From Thiomargarita sp. (GTDB taxonomy: Bacteria; Pseudomonadota; Gammaproteobacteria; Beggiatoales; Beggiatoaceae), in NCBI GenBank assembly GCA_020721005.1, contig DYNP01000002.1, positions 191,598 to 255,597 of the forward strand: a stretch of DNA of 64,000 bases. The letters are read 5' to 3'. This document shows positions 27,933 to 39,028 of this stretch, piece by piece (positions within the stretch are counted from its first letter, which is position 1; every line of letters starts with the position of its first letter). Both the position numbers and the translations under genes were made by a program. The notes under the pieces were generated by a model that searched no databases, was not told where the DNA came from, and saw nothing but the letters and a program-made list of their open reading frames with translations.

Positions 27933-29981
27933 TTATTCTTCAGTTTCAACGGGTTTGAATTGGGCAACCAGATGTTGTTGGAAGGGATAAGGTACCGGTT
28001 CGTAGTGACTAAATTCCATGCTGAAGAATCCATGTCCCCCTGTTGAGGATTTCAATTCGGTTTGATAATGGGTCAGTTCGCCGAGTGGAACTTCGGCTTT
28101 AACGCAGATCAAATTGGGGGGACGAATGTCAGAGCCTTGAATTCTTCCTCTTTTAGAAGATAAATCGCCACTGATAGCCCCTATGTATTCATTGGGTACA
28201 GTGACTTGTACTTTGACAATCGGTTCTAAAATCAAAGGTTTGGCTTTGTGAACAGCATCCAAAAAAGCTTTTTTCCCTGCCGATACAAAGGCAATTTCCT
28301 TGGAGTCGACAGAGTGGTACTTACCGTCATAAACGGTGGCTCGGATGTCCTGCATGCGATATCCGGCAATAGCTCCAGTTTCAAGGATTTGTTGAATGCC
28401 TTTTTGAATGGCTGGAATGTAAACGGAGGGTATTGAGCCTCCAACTGTGGCATCGACAAATTCAAAGCCTGCGCCTCTGGGCAGGGGTTCCACTTTTAAG
28501 AAGACTTCCCCAAACTGACCGGCACCTCCGGTCTGTTTTTTATGACGATGATGACCTTCTGCAAGTATACTGATGGTTTCTCTATAGGGAATTTTGGGAG
28601 GTTGAGTGTCCACTTCAACATTGTAGTGTTTCTGCATTTTCTCCAAAATAATGCGCAGATGAAATTCTCCGAGTCCCCGCAGGACAGTTTGGTTGAGCGC
28701 ACTGTCATGTTCCACCAGTAAACAGGGGTCTTCTCCTTGCAGTTTTTGTAAAGTGAGGCTGACTTTTTGCTCATCCCCTTGTCGTTTGGGGGAGATCGCA
28801 AGTCCATACATGGGAGCCGGAAAGTCAAGCGATTTGAGGTGAATCATATCCTCTTCATGAGAATCATGCAATACGGCATCTAGATGAATGGCATCGATTT
28901 TGGCAACGGCACAAATGTCGCCGGGAATGCCTTGATCAATTTCGAGTTGTTGTTTGCCTTGCAGCTTAAAAAGATGCGTGACTTTAAAGGGTTTACGGGC
29001 GTCTCCAATATAAAGTTGACTGTCCTTGTTAATAATACCCTGATGAATGCGAAATACGCCCAGTTTGCCAATAAAGGGATCGGCAGTGACCTTGAAAACA
29101 TGGGCAATGGCATGTAAGCTGGGGTTGGGTTGGGCATGAAAAGAGGTCACAGCATTTCCTTCTCCCTTCAGAAAGGGTTGAGGATTGCCTTCCAAAGGAT
29201 TGGGCATCAGTTTTGCGAAGATATTCAGTAATTCGGGAACGCCTGTTCCTGTTTGAGCGGAGGTGAAACAGATGGGCACAAGGTGTCCTTCTCGCAAGGC
29301 TTTCTCAAAGGGAGCATGAAGTTGTTCAGGGCTGAGTTCTTCCCCTTGCTCCAGGTAGGTTGCCATCAATTGTTCATCGACTTCAACAACTTGATCGATC
29401 AGTTTAGTGTGGGCATCGGGTACTGAGCTGAAATCAGCATCCCCATTGGGATTAAAAAAACAGTCGACCACTTTAGTAGAATTCTCAGCAGGCAGGTTAA
29501 TCGGCAAACATTCAGTGCCAAAGGCACTTTTGATTTCGGCAAGGAGAAGTTGCAAATTGAGATCAGGAGCGTCTATTTTATTGATGATAAGGAGTCGACA
29601 TAACTTACGTTGGGCCGCTTGCTCCATCATGCGTCGTGTCACCATTTCAATGCCGATCTGAGCATTGATGACGATGGCCACGGTTTCAACGGCTGGGAAG
29701 ATGCTCAGGGCATGACCGAGAAGATCGGGGTATCCAGGAGTATCAATCAAATTGATATGCGTACTTTGATAATTAAAATGGGTAATTGCTGCACTGAGCG
29801 AATGTTGATAGGCTTTTTCAACTGGATCAAAATCACAGACGGTATTCCCATTTTCTACTTTTCCCGGAGAATTGAGAGCACCGGCGTGGTGAAGTAAAGT
29901 TTCTGTCAACGTGGTTTTGCCGGCATTGCTGTGTCCGACCAACGCAATATTGCAAATATCTTTTGTAGTATATTGAGGCAT
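27933..29981 (-). CDS. EF-G-like translational GTPase
   Basis: 682 residues with EF-G domain order. G1 GHSNAGKTT, G3 IDTPGYPDL, G4 NKID, G5 region TSAQTGTG, and the domain IV motif KKQTGGAGQFGEV with a C-terminal EF-G fold. In canonical EF-G the G3 residue after DTPG is the catalytic histidine; here it is Tyr, as I recall for the EF-G-like subgroup distinct from housekeeping FusA. Its role (ribosome recycling, stress translation or none of these) cannot be read from sequence. Immediately downstream of rsmD and probably co-transcribed. Confidence 0.85.
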   Translation of the reverse strand: MPQYTTKDICNIALVGHSNAGKTTLTETLLHHAGALNSPGKVENGNTVCDFDPVEKAYQHSLSAAITHFNYQSTHINLIDTPGYPDLLGHALSIFPAVETVAIVINAQIGIEMVTRRMMEQAAQRKLCRLLIINKIDAPDLNLQLLLAEIKSAFGTECLPINLPAENSTKVVDCFFNPNGDADFSSVPDAHTKLIDQVVEVDEQLMATYLEQGEELSPEQLHAPFEKALREGHLVPICFTSAQTGTGVPELLNIFAKLMPNPLEGNPQPFLKGEGNAVTSFHAQPNPSLHAIAHVFKVTADPFIGKLGVFRIHQGIINKDSQLYIGDARKPFKVTHLFKLQGKQQLEIDQGIPGDICAVAKIDAIHLDAVLHDSHEEDMIHLKSLDFPAPMYGLAISPKRQGDEQKVSLTLQKLQGEDPCLLVEHDSALNQTVLRGLGEFHLRIILEKMQKHYNVEVDTQPPKIPYRETISILAEGHHRHKKQTGGAGQFGEVFLKVEPLPRGAGFEFVDATVGGSIPSVYIPAIQKGIQQILETGAIAGYRMQDIRATVYDGKYHSVDSKEIAFVSAGKKAFLDAVHKAKPLILEPIVKVQVTVPNEYIGAISGDLSSKRGRIQGSDIRPPNLICVKAEVPLGELTHYQTELKSSTGGHGFFSMEFSHYEPVPYPFQQHLVAQFKPVETEE

Positions 29982-30039
29982 GTGAGTTGCCTTTTATGTG
30001 GTTGTTTAGGAAGGGTAATAAGTTATCAGACTGGCGCGA

Positions 30040-30609
30040 TTAAGAAAAGTGGTTTTTAGAATCGGGAAAAGTGTCTATCAGCACGCTTTGCACCTGTCCA
30101 GCTTTCAGTTGCCGCCTGACACGCCAATTTTGAGGTAACCAATCTAGGGGAGTAGAACTGGGCATTTCCAAATAAACGCTGGCTTGAGGAGTTAACCAAG
30201 CTTGTTGAGTGAGTAAAGTGCAGCAAGAGGGGAGTAAATTAAGCGCAAATGGAGGATCTAGGAATACCAAATCGAAAGCTTGAGGGGGAGGTTGACGAAG
30301 CCAATGGAGGGCATCGGTTTGCATGAGCTTCAATTTGGAGGCAGCAAAACTAATTTGGCGTAAGGATTGGCATAAAAAAGGATCCTTTTCGATCAGCCAG
30401 ACTTGAGCCGCTCCTCGAGAAGCCGCTTCTATCCCCAAAGCACCTGTACCTGCAAACAAGTCCAAACAATGGCTGTTTTGCACTTGCAAATTGATCCAGT
30501 TGAACAAAGTTTCCCTCACGCGATCAGGGGTTGGACGGAGCTGAGGTTGATCGTGAACGGGTATTTTGCGACCGCGCCACTCTCCTCCGATAATACGTAA
30601 CTTATGCAT
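30040..30609 (-). CDS. rsmD: 16S rRNA (guanine-966-N2)-methyltransferase
   Basis: 189 residues from the ATG at 30609 (MHKLRIIGGEWRGRKI). SAM motif DLFAGTGALGIEAASRGA and catalytic FLDPPF are present. Methylates G966 in small-subunit rRNA. The upstream MIT extension is not needed. The start region (30588-30619) is copied exactly at 27895. Confidence 0.95.
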   Translation of the reverse strand: MHKLRIIGGEWRGRKIPVHDQPQLRPTPDRVRETLFNWINLQVQNSHCLDLFAGTGALGIEAASRGAAQVWLIEKDPFLCQSLRQISFAASKLKLMQTDALHWLRQPPPQAFDLVFLDPPFALNLLPSCCTLLTQQAWLTPQASVYLEMPSSTPLDWLPQNWRVRRQLKAGQVQSVLIDTFPDSKNHFS

Positions 30610-31070
30610 GGTTATCAAAAGGGATGATTCTTTTTTAAATGAATGGGTTAAGGAAAAATAACTTTCGACTATTTAAGGTTGGGTGTATATTGGATAAGTT
30701 ATGTTACGCCTACGGCTGACCGGCTAAAGCCTCCACTCCAACCTGACCGGCTAAAGCCTCCATTCCAACCTGACCGGCTAAAACCTCTACCTTTTAGTAG
30801 CATAGAAGGTAGGTTGGAGTGGAGGCTTTAGCCGGTCAGTAACATAGGGCGCAATAGCATGAGCGTATTGCGCCGCATGAAAACACGATAGACAAGGGAA
30901 TCCCTCCAATCTTTGATTTTGTTATGGGTGAACGAAATGAAGAGAGTGACCGTAAATTTACTGCCAACATGCGGCGCTGACCGCAACGCGGCCAAGAGTT
31001 TCCAAGTAGCACTTGGGAACGAGAAAATGTTCAGAAAAGTTGAAGGCATTTTGGAAATTCCAAAATTCTG
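30610..31070. repeat. R1, R2 and R5 repeats between rsmD and phaC
   Basis: About 30710-30838 holds three reverse R1 units facing one forward unit, a potential long hairpin. An R2 palindrome follows at 30846-30876. Near 31045 is an R5-like segment (GGAAATTCCAAAATTCTGG, then TTCAGATA) that also occurs between rpoC and ftsE. The open frame at 30828-31049 reads through repeats and is not supported. Confidence 0.75.
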
Positions 31071-31071
31071 G

Positions 31072-31100
31072 TTCAGATATTTCTCCCTTTAAATTATAAT
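31072..31100 (+). promoter_or_regulatory. Possible phaC promoter
   Basis: TATAAT at 31095-31100 with a weak TTCAGA 17 bases upstream, 38 bases before the phaC ATG. The weak -35 lies inside the R5-like repeat, so the repeat may supply part of the promoter. Confidence 0.45.
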
Positions 31101-31138
31101 AGCTTCCCTACCAATTACCGGACTTAAGGATTTAGAAC

Positions 31139-32869
31139 ATGCCAGACACACAGAAAACCCCACAAGAGTTTTATCACGCTCTGACTCAACAATATCAGGA
31201 TTTTTTCAAGGGCTTTGCCAGTCATCAAGGTTTGGAAATGTTGACTCAATTTACGCACGCTTGGGAGGCTTGGTTACAACAGACACAAAAAGATCCTAAC
31301 GCATGGAGCGACTTACTACTTCAATATCAACAAAATCATGTGAAGTTATGGTTATCGCTGTGGGGATTCCCAGCCAAAGAGGGGGAAGCTCCCGTGATCG
31401 CTGCCAAACCCACTGACCGTCGCTTTAGTGCCAAGGAGTGGCAGGAAAATCCCGTATTTGATTACCTCAAACAGTCCTACTTGTTGGCTGCCGAATTTCT
31501 AACCAAGGCAGCAGAAGCAACCTCTTTGGATGAGGAAAATAAAAAGAAACTGAAGTTTTATACCCGTTACTATATTGACGCGATGTCTCCCAGCAATTTT
31601 GCCCTGACCAATCCAGAAGTGATGCAACTGGCATTAGAAACCCGAGGGCAAAGTCTGGTGGATGGGCTTAAAAATCTCTTGGCGGATTTGGAGAAGGGAC
31701 ATATCAGCATGACTGATGAGTCCGTGTTTGAACTGGGCAAAAATCTGGCGACTACGCCTGGCGCCGTGGTTTATCAAAATGAACTGTTTCAACTGATTCA
31801 GTATCGACCCACGACAGAAACGGTTCTCGATCGACCCTTACTGATTGTGCCTCCTTGCATCAATAAGTACTATATCCTGGATCTTAAGGAAGAAAATTCC
31901 TTGGTCAAGTATGCAGTTGAACAAGGAAATACCGTATTTATGATATCTTGGGTCAATCCGGACAAAGAGTTAGGAAACTACAGTTGGGAGGACTATCTCA
32001 CCCAAGGAATTTTTAAAGCATTCGAGGTCGTTAAACACATTACGCACGCTGAAAAAATCAATACAGCCTCTTGGTGTATTGGGGGGACCCTCCTGGCCAG
32101 TGCTCTTGCCGTCAAGCACACTGACCCCAGCATTGCCTCCGCCACGTATTTCACCACCCTCCTCGACTTTTCAGAACCTGGAGAACTGGGGATTTTCATC
32201 GATGAAGTGCAAATTGCCCGCCGTGAATCTCAACTCAAGTACACCCAATTGCTGTCAGGTAAAGATCTCGCCTTAACCTTCTCCATGTTACGCGCCAATG
32301 ATCTGATCTGGTCATACGTGGTTCAAAACTACTTGAAAGGTCAAACGCCTCCTCCTTTTGATATACTCTATTGGAACAGTGACCCCACCAATTTACCTGC
32401 CAAAATGTACAGCGATTATATCCGCAATATGTACATGGACAACCAACTGATTCAACCCAATGCTCTTACCCTGTGTGGAGTACCTGTTAATCTCCGCAAT
32501 ATCAAAGTACCCAGCTACTTTGTCTCTACCTTAGAAGACCATATCGCTCCTTGGCGTACTACCTTTACCAGCGTTAAACTGTTCAACGGACCAATTGAAT
32601 TCGTACTGGGTGCCAGTGGGCATATCGCCGGTGTCATTAACCCTCCTGCCAAAAAGAAACGTAATTACTGGATTAACGGACAATTAACTCAAGACGCCGA
32701 CCACTGGTTCAGTACTGCTCAATCCCAACCGGGCAGCTGGTGGCCGCACTGGCAACATTGGTTGAAAAGTCAGGGAGGGGCTGCCACGCCTGCCCCCAAA
32801 ACCCTGGGGCATGCCGACTATCCTATTTTAGAACCAGCCCCTGGCAGTTACGTTAAAAAGCGCATTTAA
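31139..32869 (+). CDS. phaC: Class I polyhydroxyalkanoate synthase
   Basis: 576 residues. Polymerises hydroxyacyl-CoA into storage polyester granules. The lipase-like box is SWCIGGTLL with catalytic Cys313, and the His lies in SGHIAGVIN. Length and the C-terminal GSYVKKRI fit class I. AAGGA lies 8 bases before the ATG. phaA, phaB and phasin genes are not adjacent. Confidence 0.96.
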   Translation: MPDTQKTPQEFYHALTQQYQDFFKGFASHQGLEMLTQFTHAWEAWLQQTQKDPNAWSDLLLQYQQNHVKLWLSLWGFPAKEGEAPVIAAKPTDRRFSAKEWQENPVFDYLKQSYLLAAEFLTKAAEATSLDEENKKKLKFYTRYYIDAMSPSNFALTNPEVMQLALETRGQSLVDGLKNLLADLEKGHISMTDESVFELGKNLATTPGAVVYQNELFQLIQYRPTTETVLDRPLLIVPPCINKYYILDLKEENSLVKYAVEQGNTVFMISWVNPDKELGNYSWEDYLTQGIFKAFEVVKHITHAEKINTASWCIGGTLLASALAVKHTDPSIASATYFTTLLDFSEPGELGIFIDEVQIARRESQLKYTQLLSGKDLALTFSMLRANDLIWSYVVQNYLKGQTPPPFDILYWNSDPTNLPAKMYSDYIRNMYMDNQLIQPNALTLCGVPVNLRNIKVPSYFVSTLEDHIAPWRTTFTSVKLFNGPIEFVLGASGHIAGVINPPAKKKRNYWINGQLTQDADHWFSTAQSQPGSWWPHWQHWLKSQGGAATPAPKTLGHADYPILEPAPGSYVKKRI

Positions 32870-33180
32870 CTGCCATTGTCTTCCTGTAGGGTGGGAGTAT
32901 GCGGCGCAATACTATTGCGCCCTATGTTATGCTACTTTTGCTTGCCCACCCTATCATTGTCTACTTTAACGTGAGTTCGATGTAAATTTGTAGAATAATC
33001 AATGTGTTGTTTTAAATCGGTACAAAAACCGCGTTACGGCGCAAAAGACGCGCCTAACACACCCTACACTTTCTACAAAACCACAAATAATTCATCAAGT
33101 TATTATTTTGTTTACCTCTCACTCACGTTATTTTACGCGATGTCTGTTTCCTTACCTCCTAAATTAATAGGAAAATTTCC
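32870..33180. repeat. R2 palindrome nested in a repeat, and R4 repeat
   Basis: TAGGGTGGG (32887) and CCCACCCTA (32945) form outer arms around an R2 core at 32900-32925. Near 33028-33068 is an R4 sequence, GCGTTACGGCGCAAAAGACG then CGCCTAACACACCCTAC. The rpoC promoter must lie here, but I cannot assign it. Confidence 0.65.
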
Positions 33181-36100
33181 TTGAAAGACCTCATGAATCT
33201 CATCAACAACCAAGGGCAGGTCGAAGAATTTGATCGCATCTGCATTGGCCTTGCCTCCCCAGAAAAAATCCGCTCCTGGTCATATGGGGAAGTTAAAAAA
33301 CCTGAAACCATTAATTATCGCACATTTAAACCCGAAAGAGATGGCCTCTTTTGTGCGAAAATTTTCGGACCCACCAAAGACTATGAATGTCTATGCGGCA
33401 AATACAAACGTCTGAAACACCGCGGTGTCGTTTGTGAAAAATGTGGCGTTGAAGTCACCATGGCCAAAGTGCGTCGTGAACGAATGGGACACATTGACCT
33501 GGCCAGCCCCGTTGCTCACATCTGGTACTTAAAATCCCTGCCTTCTCGTATGGGACTGCTACTCGATCTTACTTTGCGCGATATTGAACGCATCCTCTAT
33601 TTTGAAGCCTACGTAGTCATCGACCCTGGCATGACTTCATTGGAACGGGGGCAGTCTCTCACTGAAGAGGCTTATCTGGACGCCTTGGAAGAACATGAAG
33701 ATGAATTTGATGCTCGTATGGGTGCAGAAGCCATTTATGAACTGCTCCGCACCATGGACCTGAGCGCGGAAATGGCCAAACTGCGAGAAGAAATTGTCAC
33801 CGTAGTCTCAGACACCAAACTCAAAAAACTCAGCAAACGCCTCAAACTCATCGAATCTTTTGCCCAATCCGAAAATCGTCCCGAATGGATGGTACTCAAA
33901 GTATTGCCCGTATTGCCTCCGGAACTTCGACCTTTAGTGCCCCTGGACGGCGGTCGATTTGCCACCTCGGACCTCAATGACCTGTATCGACGAGTTATCA
34001 ACCGCAACAACCGACTCAAACGTTTGCTTGACCTCAATGCCCCAGACATTATTGTTCGCAATGAAAAACGCATGCTCCAAGAATCAGTCGACGCCTTATT
34101 GGACAACGGTCGACGCGGCAGAGCTATCACCGGGACCAATAAGTTGCCTCTTAAGTCCTTGGCGGATATGATCAAGGGCAAACAAGGTCGCTTCCGCCAA
34201 AATTTACTGGGCAAACGCGTTGATTACTCTGGACGCTCAGTCATTGTAGTGGGACCCACTTTGAAACTGCAACAATGCGGTCTCCCCAAAAAAATGGCTT
34301 TGGAACTCTTCAAACCCTTCATTTTTGGCAAATTGGAACTGAAAGGACTGGCCACCACTATCAAAGCCGCCAAAAAAATGGTTGAACGAGAAGGTCCTGA
34401 GGTTTGGGATATTTTAGAAGAAGTCATTCGCGAACATCCCGTGCTGCTCAACCGAGCCCCCACTTTGCACCGTTTGGGAATTCAGGCGTTTGAACCCGTG
34501 CTCATCGAAGGCAAAGCCATCCAACTGCATCCCTTGGTCTGCACCGCGTTCAACGCAGATTTTGACGGCGACCAAATGGCAGTGCACGTGCCCTTGTCCA
34601 TAGAAGCCCAGTTGGAAGCCCGGACCCTCATGATGTCCACCAATAATATCTTATCCCCAGCCAATGGTGAACCCATTATCGTTCCCTCTCAAGATGTGGT
34701 GTTGGGACTTTATTACATGACCCGGGAAATTTATGGCGCCAAGGGCCAAGGCATGATTTTGGCTGATGTCGCCGAAGTCCATCGCGCTTATGAAACCCGC
34801 ATGGTTGAATTGCAAGCTCGAGTTCAAGTACGTATCAAAGAACGTTTGTATGATGAAAATGGGCAACTGCAAGAGATCATTCGACGTGTCAAAACCACAA
34901 TTGGGCGAGCCCTATTGTCCGAACTGTTGCCCCCCGGTCTTCCTTTTAGCCTGGTCGACTGCAACCTTACGAAGAAAAATATCTCCCGCCTTATCAACAC
35001 TTGCTATCGGAAAGTGGGACTCAAAGAAAGCGTCATTTTTGCCGACAAACTCATGTACACCGGCTTTTCTTTTGCCACTCGAGCAGGAATTTCCATTGGC
35101 ATCGAAGATATGGTCGTTCCCCATGATAAGCCGGAAATTATCGGCCAAGCAGAAGCTGAAGTCAAGGAGATCGAGGAGCAATATTCCTCAGGACTGATCA
35201 CCAATGGGGAACGTTATAACAAAGTAGTTGACATCTGGTCCCATACCAATGACAAGTTGGCCAAATCCATGCTCAGCAAATTGGGAACGGAGCGAGCTCC
35301 GGGTCATAAGATACTACGTTATTTTGATAAGGGCAATGCTTTAAAGTATTCTCCTATGGGAGAATTATCTGTACCTTCAACCCGGGATATAGAACCTGCG
35401 TTTGCCGAGGAATCTTCCATTTCCCCTGCAATTCCCATCGTTTCTTTGGAAACCACTGACATTCCCGCTCCAATCAACGTTGGCTTGCTGCCCACTTCTC
35501 CGGTTAACATCACTCCTTTGGAGGAAAACCAAGAGGAAATGGCTTCCGTTTCAGACTCTCTTTCTCAACCCAATTCAGAGACAGAGCACTCTCAATTCAG
35601 TCCAGAATCAGATTCCTCAAATCCAGAATCAGATGTCTCATCTCAACTGGAAATTGCTGAGTCTCTAACTGATGAGGAGGATATAATACTCGCCTCCCCC
35701 CCCACAATTCCAACTCCTCAATCGGAAGTTTATCATCCTCCAGCCACTTGGCTATTGGAAGACTTGTTCAAATACCAAGCCAACAAAAAAGGACTTTCTT
35801 TACTTTGGGAACGATTGCATCGAACTGCAGAGGAATTGGCTGAACATCAGATTCATTACCAAAGCCAATTTATGCCCACTTCTCCCAGCAGTAAGGCAAA
35901 ATATACCAGCGAATTTGTCGATTACCTGATTGAAAAAGTCTTACGACCAAGTACAAATCATGCCCAAGATCTTTTAGACTGCTTACTGGATTTGGAGGTT
36001 GAGCAAGCTTCTCTCAATTCCATCTACAAAATGGCTGATTCTGGAGCTCGAGGAAGTGCAGCTCAAATTCGCCAACTGGCTGGTATGCGAGGTCTTATGG

Positions 36101-38100
36101 CCAAACCAGATGGCTCCATCATTGAGACTCCCATCACTGCCAATTTCCGAGAAGGTTTAGATGTATTACAATACTTTATTTCCACCCACGGTGCCCGGAA
36201 GGGACTGGCAGATACCGCTCTCAAAACTGCCAATTCTGGCTATCTGACGCGTCGATTGGTCGACGTTGCCCAAGATATGGTCATTTTGGAACAAGGTTGC
36301 GGCACCCATCGCGGCTTGTACATGAGTCCCTTGATTGAAGGAGGAGAAGTGGTGGAAGCTCTGCGAGATCGGGTATTGGGAAGAGTTGTGGCAGAGGATG
36401 TGTTTAAACTGGGGCAAGATGAACCTTTGATCACGGCTGGCACTTTGCTTGATGAACAATGGGTTGATGTTTTAGATCAGGAAGGCATTGACCGAGTAAA
36501 AGTGCGCTCTGCCATCACCTGCGAATCTCGCTATGGCATTTGTGCCCAATGTTATGGTCGGGACTTGGCACGAGGTCATCTGGTCAACATTGGCGAAGCT
36601 GTGGGTGTCGTAGCTGCCCAATCCATTGGCGAACCTGGAACACAGTTGACTATGCGCACCTTCCATATTGGAGGCGCTGCTTCCCGAGCAGCTGCGGTCA
36701 ACAATATCGAAATCAAGTCCAAAGGTTCAGTTAAACTCTATAACATCAAATTGATTGAACAACAAAAGGATTCCACCGTCAATAATGCCTCCACCCCGGA
36801 ACTGGCCACCTTTTCCAACCAGACTGCTCGCTCTACTTTTGTCACAGTTTCTCGCTCCGGAGAAATCAGTGTCCATGACGAACTTGGACGGGAACGGGAA
36901 CGTTACAAAGTACCTTATGGTGCAGTTCTTACCGTACAGGATGGAGATCCAGTGGAACCGGGTAACATCATTGCCACTTGGGATCCTCACACTCACCCAG
37001 TTATTACTGAAGTGGCTGGTATCGTTCGCTTTGAGGAACTGAATGAAGGACTCAATGTGCATCGACAAGTTGATGAAATCACGGGGTTAACCAATTTAGT
37101 GGTGGTCGATCCCAAACTGGTTAAAACTTGGGGGGCCGGAGTTAATCAAGGTCAAAATCTGCGTCCAATCATTAAATTGGTGAATGAAGAAGGTCACGAT
37201 CTCTATATTCCTGGCACTCAGCATCTTGCCAGCTACAGCTTACCTCCCAAAGCCATTATCAATGTGGAAGAGGGACAGCGGGTAAAATCAGGAGATGCCT
37301 TGGCTCGGGTGCCTCAAGAAAGCTCAAAAACTCGAGACATTACTGGAGGTTTGCCCCGGGTCGCAGACCTTTTTGAAGCCCGCATTCCCAAAGATCCTGC
37401 GGTACTGGCAGAAATCAGTGGCACCGTCAGTTTTGGTAAAGAAACCAAGACCAAGCAACGCATTATTCTCACTGGCAAACAGGAAGGGGAACAATGTGAA
37501 ATCCCTGTCAATCGTTGGCGTAATATCCAAGTGTTTGAAGGGGAACATGTTGAACGGGGAGAAATGATCGTAGATGGTGCTCCCAATCCTCACGATATTT
37601 TGCGCCTCAAAGGAGTCAATGAATTGGCCAATTACATTGTCAACGAAGTGCAAGAAGTCTATCGTTTACAAGGGGTTAAAATCAATGACAAACATATTGA
37701 AGTCATTGTGCGCCAAATGTTGAGAAAAGTCACTGTGGTAGACCCTGGAGATACTCGATTGCTGCCCGGGGAACAGGTGGAACGGTCTCGAGTATCAGAG
37801 GAGAATGATCAAGCCATGAAGGCTGATAAGAGACCCAGCTACTTTGAACCCATTTTGTTAGGCATTACCAAAGCCTCTTTAGCCACAGAATCCTTTATTT
37901 CTGCCGCATCCTTCCAAGAAACCACCCGCGTATTGACAGAAGCTTCAGTCAGTGGCAAATGTGATAACTTACGGGGACTTAAGGAAAATGTGATTGTGGG
38001 ACGCTTGATACCTGCAGGGACCGGGTTGGCCTATCATGATGAACGTCGTAAACGAGGAACTAAACCTATTCCCCCAGAAACCAAAGTTCCTGCCCCATGA
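33181..38100 (+). CDS. rpoC: RNA polymerase beta-prime subunit with large insertion
   Basis: 1639 residues, against about 1400 for E. coli. The catalytic magnesium site [12 protein letters not shown] carries Asp460/462/464, the E. coli numbers. The first zinc finger is CLCG...CEKCG near 70-88; the second includes CGTHRG and CAQCYG. The start is TTG at 33181 (AGGA 8 bases upstream), matching the usual MKDL. Residues about 705-944 (35293-36012) replace a loop of roughly 15 residues: first an acidic Ser/Pro/Glu-rich stretch, then a helical part starting ATWLLEDLF. The insertion sits between the secondary-channel coiled coil and the F-loop/bridge helix. rpoB is not upstream; phaC is. Confidence 0.97.
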   Translation: MKDLMNLINNQGQVEEFDRICIGLASPEKIRSWSYGEVKKPETINYRTFKPERDGLFCAKIFGPTKDYECLCGKYKRLKHRGVVCEKCGVEVTMAKVRRERMGHIDLASPVAHIWYLKSLPSRMGLLLDLTLRDIERILYFEAYVVIDPGMTSLERGQSLTEEAYLDALEEHEDEFDARMGAEAIYELLRTMDLSAEMAKLREEIVTVVSDTKLKKLSKRLKLIESFAQSENRPEWMVLKVLPVLPPELRPLVPLDGGRFATSDLNDLYRRVINRNNRLKRLLDLNAPDIIVRNEKRMLQESVDALLDNGRRGRAITGTNKLPLKSLADMIKGKQGRFRQNLLGKRVDYSGRSVIVVGPTLKLQQCGLPKKMALELFKPFIFGKLELKGLATTIKAAKKMVEREGPEVWDILEEVIREHPVLLNRAPTLHRLGIQAFEPVLIEGKAIQLHPLVCTAFNADFDGDQMAVHVPLSIEAQLEARTLMMSTNNILSPANGEPIIVPSQDVVLGLYYMTREIYGAKGQGMILADVAEVHRAYETRMVELQARVQVRIKERLYDENGQLQEIIRRVKTTIGRALLSELLPPGLPFSLVDCNLTKKNISRLINTCYRKVGLKESVIFADKLMYTGFSFATRAGISIGIEDMVVPHDKPEIIGQAEAEVKEIEEQYSSGLITNGERYNKVVDIWSHTNDKLAKSMLSKLGTERAPGHKILRYFDKGNALKYSPMGELSVPSTRDIEPAFAEESSISPAIPIVSLETTDIPAPINVGLLPTSPVNITPLEENQEEMASVSDSLSQPNSETEHSQFSPESDSSNPESDVSSQLEIAESLTDEEDIILASPPTIPTPQSEVYHPPATWLLEDLFKYQANKKGLSLLWERLHRTAEELAEHQIHYQSQFMPTSPSSKAKYTSEFVDYLIEKVLRPSTNHAQDLLDCLLDLEVEQASLNSIYKMADSGARGSAAQIRQLAGMRGLMAKPDGSIIETPITANFREGLDVLQYFISTHGARKGLADTALKTANSGYLTRRLVDVAQDMVILEQGCGTHRGLYMSPLIEGGEVVEALRDRVLGRVVAEDVFKLGQDEPLITAGTLLDEQWVDVLDQEGIDRVKVRSAITCESRYGICAQCYGRDLARGHLVNIGEAVGVVAAQSIGEPGTQLTMRTFHIGGAASRAAAVNNIEIKSKGSVKLYNIKLIEQQKDSTVNNASTPELATFSNQTARSTFVTVSRSGEISVHDELGRERERYKVPYGAVLTVQDGDPVEPGNIIATWDPHTHPVITEVAGIVRFEELNEGLNVHRQVDEITGLTNLVVVDPKLVKTWGAGVNQGQNLRPIIKLVNEEGHDLYIPGTQHLASYSLPPKAIINVEEGQRVKSGDALARVPQESSKTRDITGGLPRVADLFEARIPKDPAVLAEISGTVSFGKETKTKQRIILTGKQEGEQCEIPVNRWRNIQVFEGEHVERGEMIVDGAPNPHDILRLKGVNELANYIVNEVQEVYRLQGVKINDKHIEVIVRQMLRKVTVVDPGDTRLLPGEQVERSRVSEENDQAMKADKRPSYFEPILLGITKASLATESFISAASFQETTRVLTEASVSGKCDNLRGLKENVIVGRLIPAGTGLAYHDERRKRGTKPIPPETKVPAP

Positions 38101-38356
38101 TTTAAAAGGGACCAGATTGCTTTTAACAGGGAAGTGCAATTTGAATTTAGGTAGGATGGGCTGAGTTCTGTATCAGAATTTATAGAATTTGCAGAATGGG
38201 TCCGAAATATTCTGGAAATTTCGGTTCAGATAATCAATCTGGTCAGTATATTGCAGGATGGGCTTCCTGTCGTCAGCTTATCCTACTGTGTTGCGCTCTG
38301 ATTGTCGGAGCGCTTACCCATTTACTACAACAACTGAGTTTTTGCGTAAGGTGAGT
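38101..38356. repeat. R5-type dispersed repeat between rpoC and ftsE
   Basis: Contains TAGGATGGGCT, AGAATTTATAGAATTTGCAG, TCTGGAAATTTCGGTTCAGA and a second GGATGGGCTTCC, mosaics of motifs also seen near 27510 and 31045. No coding frame is supported; the long ftsE-frame extension across it is repeat translation. Confidence 0.5.
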
Positions 38357-39028
38357 ATGATCGTTTTTAATGAAGTTGGAAAACGTTATATCAACGGTTA
38401 TGAAGCTCTCAAAAATGTCAGTTTTCATCTGAAGAGAGGTGAAATCGCTTTTTTGACCGGCCATTCTGGGGCTGGGAAAAGCACTTTATTAAGACTTGTC
38501 GCCCTCATAGAACGCAATACTCATGGCCAAATTATCGTGGCTGGTCAACAACTCAATCGTTTACCTGATCATAAAATTCCCTATTTACGTCGTCGCATCG
38601 GTATGACTTTTCAAGACAATCGATTATTGGCAGATAGAACTGTTTTTGATAACGTGGCCTTGCCTCTGATCATCACCGGTTATCGTCCTCAAGAAATTCG
38701 GCGCCGCGTCCGGGCTGCCTTGGATAAAGTGGGACTGTTAAGTAAGGAAAGAAGTTATCCCATTACTTTATCCGGGGGACAACAACAACGGGTTGGCATT
38801 GCGCGTGCCGTGGTCAACAAACCGCCCATTTTACTCGCCGATGAACCCACTGGGAATTTAGATCCCAATTTAGCAAAGGAAATCATGGGACTCTTTGTAC
38901 AATTCAATCAAGTGGGAGTCACAGTCCTCATTGCCTCCCACGCCTTAGGTCTGATCAAAAGTATGGGTTACCGCACACTGGTTTTGCAACAAGGCAGCCT
39001 GGTCGGTGACACCTATCCACGCCGTTAA
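38357..39028 (+). CDS. ftsE: Cell division ABC ATPase FtsE
   Basis: 223 residues from the ATG at 38357 (MIVFNEVGKRY), with AAGGTGAG just upstream; the frame extends to 38258 but that part is repeat. Walker A GHSGAGKST, signature LSGGQQQR, Walker B ILLADEPTGNLD. With FtsX it activates cell-wall hydrolases at the septum. Its stop shares a base with the ftsX start. Confidence 0.96.
   Translation: MIVFNEVGKRYINGYEALKNVSFHLKRGEIAFLTGHSGAGKSTLLRLVALIERNTHGQIIVAGQQLNRLPDHKIPYLRRRIGMTFQDNRLLADRTVFDNVALPLIITGYRPQEIRRRVRAALDKVGLLSKERSYPITLSGGQQQRVGIARAVVNKPPILLADEPTGNLDPNLAKEIMGLFVQFNQVGVTVLIASHALGLIKSMGYRTLVLQQGSLVGDTYPRR

Noticed and set aside
35293-36012. RpoC insertion as an intein
   Set aside because: No Cys/Ser splice start with intein blocks, no His-Asn at the downstream junction, and the insert is low-complexity acidic followed by helices.
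38258-38356. N-terminal extension of FtsE
   Set aside because: The extra 33 codons lie in R5-like repeat sequence, and the ATG at 38357 has a ribosome site and matches the family N-terminus.
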